64,000 nt of DNA from Morchella semilibera (GCA_009192285.1 CM018606.1:1354081-1418080); one strand, 5' to 3'; positions 26,765 to 43,255 are shown, counted from the stretch's first letter. The notes: generated from the letters alone by a model not told the origin. Numbers and translations: made by a program.

Positions 26765-29700
26765 AAATGCGGGAGAAATATCCTCAACACTAGTAGTAAT
26801 TAGACTCTGCTACTATCTACTGTTGTCCATGCCTACGTATTACACGATTTTATGAATTGATACGAAAATAGCAGGGAGTTTAGGGCGGGAGGGTGCCCGC
26901 ATTCCCCCGGCTATTACACACAAGAAAATAATTTCTCGCTGGTTCATTTCTTCATTTCTTCATTTTTTTTTTTTCCTTTCATGCTGTTAGGACTCGGTCA
27001 AAGGGATATCCGCGTACTTGATAGTGAAGTTAGGAATACCAGCGTTTAATTCTGTAGGTTTATCTTACACTAAAAAAATCGAGTTCAATCACCTGCATAA
27101 ATTCTCACTCGAGAGAAATTATAAACCCGCTTTGAACTTGTCCATCCGGGTACACCACAGGCGGCTGGGGGCTGACCATTTGTTTTTTCCCGTTTACGGG
27201 TATATTTACTCTATCCTTCGCTACTTTCCGGGTACAACTCACCTACATGTAGTTCAGGGTCAAGTCATCTGAAACCCTACATACAGTAACGACAATAAAG
27301 TGCTAGTACTCTATTGTACATATAGGCAAGTACCTTTTTACCAACACCAACAGACGGGGAAGGTTATCGGTCTGTGTCCGTGTGTCTAGTGCCGTTGACA
27401 GTTGTACACTCCCGAGAAGAAGTTCAGATATCCGAGCCTGCACAACTCAGTAAGATACCGATGCCATACCATACAATTAAAACCATGCCATGCCATGCCA
27501 TGCCACACCACCACATCACCCATAGAGCCGAGGGTGATGGTGGTTACATGCTCTAGCTTACTCTACTCTTACTCTATTATCGCTCTTCCTTGAAAGCCTC
27601 AAGGTTAAGTGCGAGCGAGAGGCGTGTGTATGGCGAAGAGTGCGAGAGTAACCTACGGGTCTTACGTTATCCCTCCATGTCATGTGGGCCCGTCAATTAA
27701 TAATATCCGTGGCGCAGATTGGACTCCATTTATGCAGAATGTGGAAATATCCCCCGTAATCGCGAAACCACCACCCACCCCACCTTTCGATGGAAAGCTT
27801 CTGTCGGACGGAGATCGGCCGGCGCGTCCTCGTCCATGGCTCGAGATATCTCGGGTGGGTACGTATAGTCAATGGGGCGGAACTTGTTTATCGAGTCCAC
27901 CTGCTGTGTTTAGTAGGTGACGGTCTGTGCCCTGCATATCCAAGAGTACTTGGGTATGGTAGCTTCGTGATCTTTCCAAACTACATGTACTAAACGGCGA
28001 TGGGATGATGATTGATGATGATGCAGTGAGTGTCTTATCTTGCTCTGGCGGCTTTGATTATTTGCATTTGTTGTTTCCAGGGACCAGGGAGAGCGGTGTT
28101 TTGCTGCTGTTGCAACATTTGAGTGATGTGCAGGAGGGAACAACAAATTACTGCTTGGAATTGCTTCTATTGAGACCCGCTCTACGGGAGTCTAGAGTAG
28201 GTAGGTGATAATGTAGGTAACTACTCCACAGACTTACAGTAGGTAAGGTACAATATGTAGGTTGTTTATGACATGATGATAGTGATGATGATGATGGGGT
28301 CTGATAGGTCATCAACAAATCTACCATAATAAATCTCATCACCAGCATCTATCTATTCGCTGGCACTCTATACTGATGGTAATTTACCACTACCTGCAGG
28401 CCATCGAGAGGTTCTATACATATCCATATAAAGCACGTGTGTGTGGAGTAAATTGTATCTAGCAGTTGGATGAGTTAGACTGTTAGAGCAGGTACCGGTA
28501 CCGTCTGCTACTCTACTGTAACTGCAGTGCTACATGGACTAAACCTATTGAACCGGGCTAGGCCGTTTCTCCATCATTGAAACTGGGGGGGACCGGGCAT
28601 GTCGACGGAGAATATCACTTTCCCCGGGTGAAAAGCCCAGCAAGAAGGGAAAAGAAGAGTGGAAAGAAGGCATGTAACCGCGGGCCTGGTGTGCGGGGGC
28701 GTATTTAGTGGGGATGTGGAGACGAGACCGAACCCTCGAGTCTCTTTTCGTTTTTTTTTCGCACCAGGTTTTCATGTTTGGAGTGGTGATAGAGACAGAA
28801 CAGGCACCACACATGATGCAGGACACAAGCACGCCGTAGGGTAATTTATGCAGTGGCAGAAACCAGAAAGAAAAAAAAAAGCGCCAAAAAAGTATGTGTA
28901 TGTAGGAGAGGAAGGCGGTTTTATGTATGTGTATGTTTCGTTCTTCGGCAAACGTCGTGCAGCAAGAAAAAAAGGACACAAACCCGATATAGGAAGTTGT
29001 TTGAGGCCCGCACCGTTTCAGAACAGTAGTTTTTTTTCCCTGACGAGATCTCTGCCTCGTGGAGTTGAGGTTTATTTTGCAAAAAAAAAAAAAAAAAAAA
29101 AGCAATTGGATTGATGATGACACTGGACGGCGCCGCGGCCGGCTTCTAGAGTGTCATAGAAAGGGAAAAAAAACACATTCCTCCCATCTAGTACCTGCCT
29201 ACATATGCCATCCCACGCGGCATCTAATATTCCCATGTCAGGTCGAATTGGCTGGCCGTTTATTTGCTTTGTCGATAAGTTTATTCTTTTGCGGTTGCGG
29301 CAGGAACATGGATTGATAGGTGGAGAAGTCGACAGGGCAGACAGAGTAGGTAGACTACTCTACTCTACCGGTACTGCACATTATATGTAGGCAAGGAAAA
29401 TAATAATATGTAATGTAGGCACGTACGGTAGGTATGAGGGTGACATTATGGGAGTTGATGGATAATCAGTTGCCGGAAGAGGATGGAGGAAGGAAGGCAT
29501 ATCAAGACGCCCAATATCACCAAGTTTGGGGGCTGGCCGTTTTGGGAGAGCACCGTGGATAAAACCTTCAAATCTTCCGATGCTGTGTAGCCGTAGTGAC
29601 TAGGTAGCTCATGATATTGTTTTTCTTTCTATCTCTCTCGCGATCGTAGACCGCTTTTTTTTTTTTTTTTTTTTTTTTTCGAGAAAACAATTGGAAGGCA

Positions 29701-32700
29701 CGCCCCCCCGTCTCCTTCACGGCAAGTGGCATCATCACGTTAGGCTTGTCTTGTTTGGCTGGCTTGTCTTCCATCATCACAAGATAAGGCAAAACGTCTG
29801 ACGTTTGGGGATTGAGATTGATTGAGGGCCTCCTTGCTAATTGATTCAATGGTAACTGGACCACTATATCGGGTGGGCTCAGCGGGTAGTGAGTGAGTAA
29901 CGAGTGAGAGTGGTGATCTTGCATGGTTGATTGACGCTCGATGTTTTTTCTAATCATGTTTCTGTAATTTTAAATTTATTATCTCTAGCCAATTGGCCAC
30001 AGATGTCACTCCACTATATTTATACAAAGTCTATATAAATAAATAAATAAAAATCTATCTAAAAAAAAAAAGAGCCGACTGGAGCGTTTTGGTATGTATG
30101 AATACCCTCACCACTTCCTATCGTTACCATCCTCGAAAGAATAGCTGTGAACCGAAGGAAAGGATGGAGGGAGACCTTCATCTGCAATTAAATTTTCTCT
30201 GTGATCTACCGGACGCGCCGTCGGAGTTTGAAACTCTTACACCACTGATAGAAAGCGGACGGGCAACACGGGTAAGGCAAATCGCCGCACAAAGAAGAAA
30301 AAAAGGAAGAGAGGAGGGGAGCGGAGCTCCAGGGGAACGAGCTCGGCATTTTGTTTGAGGCGAGCGGCGAATTTTTCTCTCGCTATGGCTTGGAACCCCT
30401 AGCTGTCTATTAGGGCTCGGGGCAGCCGATTGAATTATATCGAGAACCTTGGCAGACAGGGTCTCAAGGGCCCTTCCTACACACACGCACACACCGCGTT
30501 CACCTAAAAAGCTGTGTGGACCCTTACCCAGGCCTCTCCTTGGCAGGATCACCCATCAGTATTACCATGTAGCTAAGTACATACATGTAGCTAGTGAGAC
30601 TTTCAGACCCTGAAGCTTCAACCGCCGCCGTCCTCGGGTCTAATTGTCACCTGACGCAAAAGGTCCCTGCTGCTGTGGATGCTTATTGTCCTTGTTTCTT
30701 CTGACATTAGCGTCTGTCTTGCCCTCCGCCCTCACTCCTCCTTGCTCGTTCGCTCGTTCCTGTCCCGTGGATCGGAAACGGTGGTGTAGGGACAACAAGA
30801 GAATGAGGTCAAGCGCAAAGTTTCCCGCTCCTCGTCGGCGGGTTCCCGTCTTTTTATGTCGTCTATGTCATGAGCCTGGCAGCAGGAAACACAATGCGCG
30901 CGTGGGTGCAGCTATGTAGCTAGCTAGCAGCTCACTACAGCTCCTGTGGTGTGGGTGGGAGGGTGTTACCCGTTTTTCGCAGTTTGCATATCATTGATAG
31001 CGAACGGAGAAGGGAGGAAACGCTCCTTGCCATTTCATCTGGAAAATGAGGGTGAGAAATACCCGCAAGTCAAGCATGAAGTTGAAAGGCATGTAGATAA
31101 ATGATACAATCTAGTAGGTACATACGCGAGTACGTGAGATATGTCTTGCAGGCTCCATCCAATATCACACGCTGCCACTGGACGCCGCGTGCCTACGAAT
31201 CTACGGCGAAACATCGAAGCGGCGTAAACAGGTAGGGCCAGAAATGGAAACACCCACTACTTCCTAAGCTTCGGAGACGAGATGACGACAACAACAGAGA
31301 TGGATTAGGCATTCCCATTCCACAAGATCTACAGAGACCCCGTAACCTCTGTCAGCCCCCGTAAAGTAAGCATACGCGCCCATCATATCTTGTTTCCCTA
31401 TCGGTTTGTTGTTGTTGTTGGTGTTGCATTTTTTTTTGTGAGGGAAACATATCATTGGTTTCTCGAGAAAGCGATCATTGGCGCGGAGTGAAGGTAAAGT
31501 TGGACACTAGGCAGACCATACCAGAATACCCTTTGATATTGTCTCGCTCGACGAGTCTTGTTCGTTCTCGCCTACCTAGGGCTGCATCGAATCCGTCGCC
31601 CGCCGCGGCCGTTTGTTGGGAAAAAGTAATTTCCAACATTACGGTTATCCCCAGTTGCAGCGCCCAGGGAGGGCTCTTCTAGAGTGTCTTCTGCTGAAAA
31701 TAGGTAAAGATAAAGTTGTAACATGACCCATGAATTCAGAGGAAAAAATCTCTATGGCTCAGAGGTTTACGAGTTTAATCTTACTGCTGCAGTGTCCCCG
31801 CAAACCAGCGATAGTAGAAGTCTCTGATCTCTCTCTCAAAGAAGAGAGAGGGCTCCTCGTGCGATGTGATGCGATGATGATGATGGCACTTTCCTTACTG
31901 TATTCTATCAGGCACAACCACTGGGTCGTCGGTGAAGAGTGAATGTCGCAAGCGCCCGCATATCATTCATAAAAGCTGATCTGATGCTGTGGTTGGTTAC
32001 ATAACTCACAATTTTGCCTTTCCCTCTTGTCTCGTGTGACTATCCATCTCGAGATACGGTGGACCCGTCCCGATCGCATCTTGTTTCTGAGGCAGGGTAG
32101 GGAAAAAAATGGGCACGAGTGCAACGATAGGCCGACGGGTGCCTCTCAGCTATTGCGTTCTTTTTTGGATTATCGAAATTTCTCTTATGATAAGGACCAT
32201 GGGTTATCACAACGTCAATGACCACTGCGATGGTAAAGCTGCTTTCTGTCCTGTCGGAAACATGTGGGGGCCACTGGCACATAGAGTTGCTATGGTAGCT
32301 TTCTACTAGCTAGTGATGGCTTAGCAGGCCTATTAGAGTAGCACCACCACCATGGGTGGGCCAGTTGTGCAATTAACTGTTAATTAATTTTGACATGAGC
32401 GTTCTAACTCCCAATTGCAGGTGTTTAGATTATATTATGGGCCCTTCCTTTTTTCCTTTCGTGCTTCTTCATCTTCGCACGATTCTCTTCCGATCCTTGT
32501 CCTTTCCGGTAGAGTGATTGACGGACGGTAAAATAGGTAACGAAAGCGGAGACACCTTATTTCTCACCCGCGACATGAACTTTCGGGATCGCATGGGGGG
32601 GGAGGAAGGAAAGAGGTGTAGAGCAACGGCAGAGATACCGAACTCTCCTCCCGTGGTTTCGAAGGAAGTCAATTTATTGGGGGTGGGAGAGCTGCAGGGA

Positions 32701-35700
32701 CAATATAGAGAAAGAGATCGTCAGGAACGTCGGCTACGCTTCTTCGTTGGGTGTGTGGAGCCCGTCAGTTCTGCGAGAAGAAGCACGCATGCAGAACAGT
32801 TATGGTAGGTTCTTTTGGGTGGGTGGTTTATTTTTCTGATTCTTGTTTTCTGGTAAATTGCGGGCGCACTGCAGCGCAGCAAGCAGGCAAGTTATGATAC
32901 TGATGCGGGCTTCTATTTTGGGCTTGGGTTGAGATTTATTTGGGTTGCTGCTCTAAAATTCACTCTCATACATGTATGCTCACTTCTACATTATTATTGG
33001 GCTTTTTCCGTTTTCGCGATACACCACGTTTTTTCTCATTTGTTTTATTTGTTTTGGCGTCTGACTAAAATAACTTGCAAATGACTGGAGGGTTATTTTT
33101 GTGTTTCTTGAAATACCTACCTCACTCACGTCCGTGTTATGTACGTACCGTGTTCACGGATTGCGACGGAACCCGAACGAATTCAAGATTACCTATGCAC
33201 CGTCCTCACCTACCAGGCGATTTTGCATAAGAGTCCAGGATCAATTGACGACAACGATCCGAGGCTAGATAGAAGCGAATAGGCCAGATTGCGGGATCGT
33301 GATGCCATTCGATAGGTTCGGCCCCAAGGCCGGCTGTGTAGATGGATGGGTGGCAGAAAGCTGGAGCGGGCCCCATCATCACCATCTATCAACAGCCCCT
33401 CCCATCCCCACCCCTCCTGTAATCCATAACATTTCCATCTGCCCCCAAGGTTCTAAGGCGCTATCAACGATTATCTGGGCCTAATCGTTTATCGCTTCCT
33501 CTGGGGTAGGGAAATATTTTGAGGCGGCGTCGCGTGCCAGACGGGTTGGAGAGGAGGGGAGAACGGGGGTTCTCGCCTATTCCTGAACCGTTGTTAGAGG
33601 CATACTCTGGTTCCTGCGTAAGTGTGTGATGCCCTGTGGATGGGATGTCTTAGCGCCCTGACCGTCCTGGGCTGCATCACATTTTCCGCCGAGCGGACCG
33701 GCAATTGGGTGTTCGATGGAAACACACTCCACCCATTGGAAGAAAGCTGTTGCCCCCGGTCATAAACTCTTCCCATTCCATCTATCCCATGCTATGTAAG
33801 AAGGAAACCTTCGTCCTTCCTACCCACACACACGCGCAGAGCTCCTCGTGTGCATGGACAAAAGCTGACCCCACGGAGCCTTCGCGGTTGGTGTCCCAGT
33901 CAAGACACGGCTGCGACGAAATTGGCAGGGAAGCTCCTTGTTCAGCTTAATGTTCTTTCCCTGCCCGTTTAGTGCTTTAGGTGCTCTTAGAGTCGTTTTG
34001 CTTTTTAAACTCGTTAACGAAATGCCTTTTTTTTTTTTTGGATCAGTGCGGGTGTGTGTGGGCTTTGGGGTGGTGATAATGGTTGATCAACTGTTTTTTT
34101 TTTCTCCCTCGGTAGCTTTATTTACTAGAACGTTTTTCTTTCCCCGTTAGGATTGTACCTATTCAGCTGTTTTGCTCTCGCGAAGTCGCTCGATGATGCA
34201 ACACCAACCAGAAAATGCAAGGGCGGCAAACCGCAGAACCAAAGAAAGTAGTTTATCAGGGTGGCGAAGTTAAATAAATGACGAAGTGATTTCTATTACT
34301 GGGGTGCAAACCAGGTGTACTTCTTTTTTTTTTGAGCTCAGTTGGGTGTTGTTCAAGTGTGGTGGCCGAGGTATTCTCCTGGGCAGTGGCGCATCGCCGC
34401 GCTCATCTTGATATCTCTATTCATACTGGCCGAAGGAACGCGGCATTTGTGTTGCAGGAGGGCGGAGATGCGAAGAAGAATCGCCGCCTGATGGTTTCCT
34501 TTGGACTGACAATTAATTGATTACAGGGCCCGAGATCTGACCGCTTAGCTGATGGGGCCATAGCGATAGCCTACTATCAGTGTAATCGGGGTACCTAGTA
34601 GCAAGCTACTTGAATTGGCCTATCGTGAAGGGATTCGGGTTCAATGACCCTTGCTTGACTTCCCACGAACATGACTACGGCGGAACCCGAGCTTCGAGCT
34701 GGATTGGCGGGATCGTGGGGATGGTAGAGCACTGTCACTTCTCACTCACGCCTGTGCTCAGCGGCGACGGGCAACAATAGTTCGAAACTGTTGCTGAGGC
34801 AGTGACTGAATGACCAGCGTCTACGGCATCTCGTTGGATGGGACGGCGATGATTCGTCTCTCCACCACCAAGGTTTATGGCGCATATACGGGTTTATGGT
34901 AATAATCTATGGATGCCGTTGGAAGCAACTCCTACAACACCACCCACAACAGCTTCACTCATTCCGCTGAGAGATTCAGGTCTGTCACTCATCGTACCTA
35001 CTTTTTTGGATGTTGCTTTATTAGGCGGCCTAACCGTTCTCGTAAATACTACATGCTACTTTTGTCGAGTGCAGGAAATAAATCAGTTTTTGTCCGTTTC
35101 CTGCTGCAGATTCAAGGCCATGTTCCCTTCCGACCGTACTTATGGAGCGTTAATTGGCTGAATAGGAACATCCAAGCACGTGCAGCGTGGCTATTCTGTT
35201 CTAAGCCTGGATGCTGAGGTGGGAGGGGTGCGAGCGAGTTGTATGTGTGTGAGAGTGTGAGAGTGTATGTAGGTGTTGCAGGTGTGGTGGTAGGCAGTGA
35301 TAGCTGGTGGATGTATGGTGTGTAAGGTGTGGATCGTTCGGTTCACAATCTCTTCTAACCATCTAACCACATCGCCATGTCGACCCATGCCACCCACCCT
35401 CCCATCACGATGAATTAATTGATTGGAATATTGTATTTCTTGCTTTTTTTGGTTTCCTTACCTTTTTTCGGTCATTACTTGACGTGTGATAGCCTTCCCT
35501 AAACAAGAAGCCTGCTGCGGTCCTCTACTTCCTCTCTTCCTCTTCTTCCCCACTGTCCGCCCATTCTCTCGCGGTTTTCATTCACCATCCTTCCTACTTT
35601 ACCCTCTTTTCTTTCCTTTGGATCCTCTTTTCGTACTGCGTGTGCTGTCGGCCTTTCCATTCCTTCATTTGAGTTTGTTTGATTTTTCTTGGTCTTCCTT

Positions 35701-36116
35701 TGCTTGGACTTTCCCAATATCTCCTACAAAGGCATAGCACTAGTCGACGAAAGTAAAAAAGGTCATTTCCCCGGTCTACTACTATTATATACCCACTGGA
35801 ACTCTTCGACAGTTCCTTGAATTCCTTCTTTATACACCTACCAACAATTACAACCACGGGTACCTTTTAATACTTTATAATTTTGTCGCTTGCTTCTACA
35901 GTATAGCTTCAATTCGACCATATACGAAATATCTCACCATCTTTTGAAGCCACTTCACACTCACTACAACCACATTCATTAATCGGTCTTGAGGAATAAT
36001 ATCTTGTCACCTTCACGAGAAGGATATACAATACAGTTTTTATACGACAGTTCCTAGTAGTCAGTACTTAATCACAATAGTTCCATACAATACCAATTAA
36101 TATCACCAATATCACA
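26765..36116. other. 9.35-kb gene-free region upstream of the Msn2/SebA-type gene
   Basis: No supportable gene was found in any frame. Content includes a CCATG pentamer tandem (27483-27504), GATGAT microsatellite near 28265-28290, an A-tract (about 29082-29101), a 25-T tract (about 29655-29679) and TACATGTA palindromes at 27244, 27982, 30582 and 32969. From about 35,500 the plus strand becomes strongly pyrimidine-rich, then CA/AT-rich up to the ATG at 36117, the pattern of a long fungal promoter with a long 5' leader. AGGGG/CCCCT (STRE-type) words occur, for example near 33396, 33406 and 35224. The region may carry noncoding transcripts, but nothing in the sequence proves it. Confidence 0.5.
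35498..36116 (+). promoter_or_regulatory. Pyrimidine-rich promoter and long 5' leader of the Msn2/SebA-type gene
   Basis: A CT-rich block (about 35,510-35,700) is followed by a CA/TA-rich block with few G residues that runs to the start codon. This strand asymmetry is typical of transcription start regions of strongly expressed ascomycete genes. The exact start site cannot be read from sequence. Confidence 0.45.
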
Positions 36117-37886
<1,770 letters not shown>

Positions 37887-39060
37887 ATGATACGATTCAG
37901 CTTAGGTCCTTTGGAGCGGCATTGTCTTTTAAAGAGTTCGGCGCTGTTGATTTTTTGTCTTTTTAATTTCTTTACATGTTTTTTTATATCATTCGTTACT
38001 TGGGATTTTAGATGCGAGGGGGTTTTGACATTTGCGGATGGAGACTGGGGATTTTTGTGGGCACAAAAAGAAACTTAATGAGGCGCTTATATTTTGGGGC
38101 GGGGAGGGGGGCTTGCGATTGTGTTTTTTTGTTTCCTCTTTTTTTCTCTGCTCTCCCAACTTCTGAGGTGTTGCTATGTGGTAACACTTCCGGTTGCAGA
38201 AGAGGGGGGAGGAGAAGAATACCTCACGACGTTGGACGGCACGACACGAGGCGACACGAAAAAAAAAATCATTTACTACTTTTTTAAAACCAACATATAT
38301 ACTCTTAATACATTTGGGAGCGAGGTTTGGTACCCTAACTACCATCACCTCCTACTACATTCGAATTCGGAGCAGAAGGGAAACACGGGCAAGACTAGGA
38401 TTTGGGCGGGTGGGTTTGGGTTTCTTGGGTTATCATGGATCTAGCTTACTGTCAATCAAGAGACGGAAAAAAAAAAGGATTTTTAATCATGCGTCCGAGA
38501 CTTTGTTCTCTTCTCTTCTTCCAATATTCCTTCCTTCGGAGCGGATCGAGTTTTGTAAAACACGGCGGCCCGAAACACATTTGTCTCTTGAAAAACACAT
38601 TCACACTGATAGCTGGTTATATCTATGGTTTCTACTGCTGTCACTACAGACGGTTTTGGTTGGTTGGGTTATATAACTGCGCTTTCTTTTTGGGGTTAAT
38701 TGTTTTTATTTCATTCGCTTTTTTTGGAGGGTGGCATTTAAGCTTCATGTTTGTATTTTTGATTTTGAACTTTTTATGGATGCATGAGATGGATTCTGAG
38801 ATGGAGCTGGTATATTTTTGCGTTTTTACTTCTTATTTCTTTTTAACAAAAAGACGTGTTGACCACGCGTTTCCTTTAGTTTTTTTTCTTTCTTTTCCCT
38901 TTACCCTTTTTTTACTTGTATTTCTTTCACTTCTTGCAGGTTGCAATCTCGGTTGCCTCAATTCACTTGTTTCAAATTGCTTTGTCTTCACTTCCTTAAA
39001 AACTTGAATTGCTACCAAATTGAAATCAAAAACCACTAAAGACCGGACTTTGATAATCTG
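37887..39060 (+). other. T-rich 3' region of the Msn2/SebA-type gene
   Basis: About 1.1 kb after the stop is markedly T-rich on the plus strand, with repeated TTTTTC and TTCTTT runs. This suits a long 3' UTR or terminator region. The 201-codon plus-strand ORF inside it (38402-39007) is rich in Phe/Leu only because the DNA is T-rich and is not called as a gene. Confidence 0.4.
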
Positions 39061-42000
39061 AAACAAGTGCGAGGCGAGGCTTTCCTATATCGTGTTTCAA
39101 CTATGGTGGCGGAAGTAGTGATGCCGGTGTGACATGTTAATGATACCCTGAGGTAAGGGAGCACGTGGGGGGGGGGGGTACAATAACGGTTTCTTCCCGC
39201 AATTTGCAAGTCCTGCTATTTTCTTTTTTGCCGTGAGTTGCAAAAAAAGAATCAAGCTTTACGTACAACAATTTGCAGCCTCTTGTTGCAGAATTTCAAG
39301 TGCGTATCTGCTGCTGCAGATGAGAGATTTTCAATAAACTCCCTCTGGCATTTACACGCGGGTGCCAGGCACAGCAATTGAGACCTACAGTAACATCGTT
39401 GTTACCCCAGCCCAGCACTTTTTTTTTTCCCTCAGGAACAGCCTGAAAGTAAGGTTCGGCTTTGTGCAAAGCAAGATCGGCGAATATTGTAACCTAGGCC
39501 CGACACTCCTGCTGCCCTGTGGGAAAGCGCCCAGGGCCGTGGCTGTTCGCCTCTGTCTGTCGACGTCGTCGTTGTCGCTAGCGCTTATGGGGTCCAAAAA
39601 CCCACCACATATCACCACATACTATCACCGATAACCCGCGGGTACCATATCCTGGACCTGCTCGTTTTAATTATTTTCCCCATTCTTTTTCGGTTAAGAA
39701 TATACCACATGGGGCGGGTTGACATGGTGCAATCTATTCAGCGAAAGAGGAAATAAAAACAAGAAAAACAAACATCTCCAGAAGAGGGACCAGGCGCGTG
39801 GGACCGGGCGGGTTGTTATCACCCATAGAAAAAACTGATATCAATGAGACGCACGCTCCCCTACCTCCCAAGCTCGTGTAGATTTTTGTTCCAGAAGCCA
39901 CTTTCGATTAATTCTGGAAGAAGGCTGATCGGCTCTCTTTCCAAAGGTCGGGGTCTCCCCCATTCGGCCCTAGCTCTGTGTTTCGGAGAACAGCCGGGAC
40001 CGGCAGTTACAGGGATTTACGGGTTTCGTAGATTGGTTAGAGTGGATAGAAGTAGGCAGGAGGAGGTTAGGAAGGTTGATAATGATGCAGAACGGCAGCC
40101 CACCGGGGTTAGAATTTTGCCTAGTGTGGGATGTTGTGGTGTTCTCCAGTGCGGCAGCTACCGGTAGTTAGGAAAGGCCGAATTGGATCGGCTAGTTTAA
40201 GCTATTTTGCTAAGGAAGAGAAGGGTTCGCCCGCCCAACCCAGCCACCTTTCTCTTCTCTCTCCCCATTTCCTCGGACAAGTTACGCGTATTTTGGTGTG
40301 TCCGCGTGTTGTGGTGGTTTTGTGCCCGTGTGTACAATTCCATAATCAATGGCATAATGGCTGGGAACAAAGTGTATGTCATACTATCTATCCTAACCTG
40401 CAGAGTAGGCAATGGCTCAGTGCATATCTCATCGTATCTCAACCTCCCGGTAATCTCAGAGGCCGTAGGCTGAGTGTCTGAGGACCTGCCTTACCAAAGA
40501 CAATGTCATTCCAGTACGTAGTACTTCGAGACTCTATTAATGTAATCTGCGTCACAAAATCAACATCATCAGTCAATTGCTGTGCAAGAGGCGTACAAGA
40601 TCAGTATTCTGTCATCTAACAGCTTCCTGCCTCCCCCCCCCCCCCCACTATCGTAGAGCTTTCCCCACGCCTCCCAGATCCACATTGGCCAATTGGGGTA
40701 TCACTTTTACCAATTACCGATTCATTACCTGCTCGACTGAAACACCTTGCCCTGAAGATCAATGATTAATGGTTTCAAAAAGCTGGTAGAAACTACTAGT
40801 TAGTAACAGACACTTACCCACTATGCCTAATGGTATACCCGAGGGCTGGCGTCCCTTAGCGTTGAGTCCGGAAATCCCTCTCACGTGTCTCTCTACACTT
40901 TTCCGAGCATAGTACCCTGTAGATCAGTCAATCTAGCACGAGTCTACCTACCACCAGGGCCTATCCAATATCTCTCTCTCTTACTCTATGGGCACTCTAC
41001 ACCCATACCCCAGACACAGACGTACGAAGTCACGGTCTCTTGTCTTTTCCATCTAGGATTACTTAGTTAGATGACGGCTAGCTACCGGTGATCGTGGGCG
41101 ATTCGTGGCAAAGTGTATCAAGAAGATATTGCTCCTCCTGCAAGACAAATAGACAGACATACAGACCGACACTGACACCCGGGGTAGAAAAAGTAGAGTA
41201 CGTGGTCCCGGCATCTCGGGGGGGGGAGTAAAGGCAGCATCCGATGGCCAACTGTTCGTTCTTCCTAAGTCTTTGAACTAGGTAGAGGTGTCTTTGGTAT
41301 ATCCTTGTCAGCACTGTATTGATCTCCACGTCGCAATTCCACCGTCAATGCAAGGCGGGATTCAATTTTTATTACTGCTGTTTTTATTATCGCGACGGGT
41401 TTTTTCCTGCAGTTTTGGGACGTCAAATTAACTTGCCTGTAGAAGGTCGTGAAGACTACGCGCCATTGCGGGAGGGAGTCTACTGCATTTCCTGGGGTAC
41501 CTCTCAACTAAACTAAGGACAACGAAGTGCCAGTAGAACATGTTAACGGCTATCATGGGGTTATGAGCGAATCGATAAAAAAAACATACCTATCGCCTGC
41601 ATCCACCTCATCCTTGAACACGCAATTTGCCCCACCGAATGAACGAGCTGTTCAGTAAGGTTTCTTTGGGTTAGATAGTTGCCGATTGGCTTGAATCTGC
41701 GCCATCAAAGCTATCAATCTGCGCCTTTTTCTTTTTTTTTTCTTGTTATGCTTTGGGTCGGTAAGCGGACCTATAATCCCCTGGTATTTTTTTCTTGGTT
41801 TTTGGATTGAGTCGGACTGCTGGGCGGGAGATCCACAGGGTGTTTCACCGAAAAGATTCTCAATGTGGTGGTGGCCCACTGGTGGGGTATGAGATCTCCA
41901 TTATGGTGGTGATGGATCGATGCGAGTGAGCGGCTATGAAGTGGTCCTCGTGCCGTTGAAACTAGGATATCCCATGCGATCGTTGGTAGGAAAGTTGTTT

Positions 42001-43200
42001 ATAATACGATCTGAAGGCTTCTCGCCTTTTGCGTGTGAGCTCTAGAATCAAACTTGTGCAACTCACGAACAGGCCCCAATTTCTTGGTCGGTATCGGTAT
42101 CCCCAGATCCCGGGTTAATTGAGCTTCGTGAAAGCCACGCCAGTGCTATCGTCAGTACATTGCTTTATGACGGTCTGTGCAATATAATAATTCCGGTACC
42201 TCGGAAATATCGACTTTTCGAACCTGGTTAATCCTAGGAGGCTTCTTGGCAAATATCAGCTAGCCCTGGTGGCGGCGGCAGTAAAAGGGACCAGGAACAC
42301 TCTTCTCCGCCATCTCAGCACTTTAGAATGGGGTACGTATCGGTGTTTCTGCATGGGAATCATTAGCAGGTACCCTTGTTTTTAGGTTTATGCCATCCCA
42401 CCCTTTCTGCTTATTGCTTACTGGTCAACTAACACACAAATAAACAAGGATGTACATACTAATACGCGTAGTTACACCACCTACAGTACTCTATGTAAAT
42501 AGCAGGTAAGGTTTGGCTATTAGAATACCAACAATCAAGGGTCCTAGTGTACATTAGTTTAAGGTGATACGCACATATTATCATGTGCTGACTGCCTGCA
42601 GACCGGCCTGGCTGGACACTTAATAGTGTAACCGTCAGCTTAGATAAGTGGGGTAAACTAATACCAAACTCCTTCATTTGTGTATTTAGGTCCTTTTGTA
42701 CTCCCCTGCATGCGTCAGGAGAATTGATTCATATATTATCACTCGCTATCTGTAACACAGCGTTACATGTAGTTAAGTCTGGTTGATAGTTAAGTTTATG
42801 CAGAGACAGAAAAACTACATCTAAAACGACTTTTTTCTTTTGTTAACATCGTTTCATGTAGAATACCTACTACGGGGACCAGCTCTAGCCCTGGTGAAAC
42901 TTACAGGAGTATCGTAAGTATTAGGCTGCTAGGTACTGACTATATCAATGATCGTTAGCTATATGTCCGTTAATTCCTAGCACAATACGTCCGTATATAG
43001 CTTATGACAAATAAACTTCCCAGTAGATTAAAAACTTTGACAGGTGTATGCGGGGTCAACTGTAATCCTAGCAGGCCTGGGTGATTCTGGGCGGAGATAC
43101 CATGGCCAGGGTTGCATAGACTCGTACGATATAGAGAGGGTGAGAAATCCGGTCGTTCGGACGGTGCTGTATTGTGGTCTTGGGGTGACATGTTGTCGTT
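39061..43200. other. Gene-poor intergenic region
   Basis: About 4.1 kb without a supportable gene. It holds G/C homopolymers (G12 at 39167-39178; C14 at 40633-40646; a G run at about 41219-41227) and one TACATGTA (42764-42771). Short ORFs here have no family resemblance. Confidence 0.45.
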
Positions 43201-43255
43201 GAATTTAGAGGTTACGTATATTATACTTTAGATATTTACTAGCCTATGGGGGAGG

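Noticed and set aside
28545-29123. 192-codon minus-strand ORF
   Set aside because: It runs through a poly-A tract and low-complexity DNA and has irregular composition with no family resemblance. Long only by chance.
38402-39007. 201-codon plus-strand ORF rich in Phe, Leu and Val
   Set aside because: It lies in T-rich DNA after the Msn2/SebA-type stop, and its hydrophobicity follows from TTT/CTT/GTT codons. It has no recognised domain and is better explained as 3' UTR.
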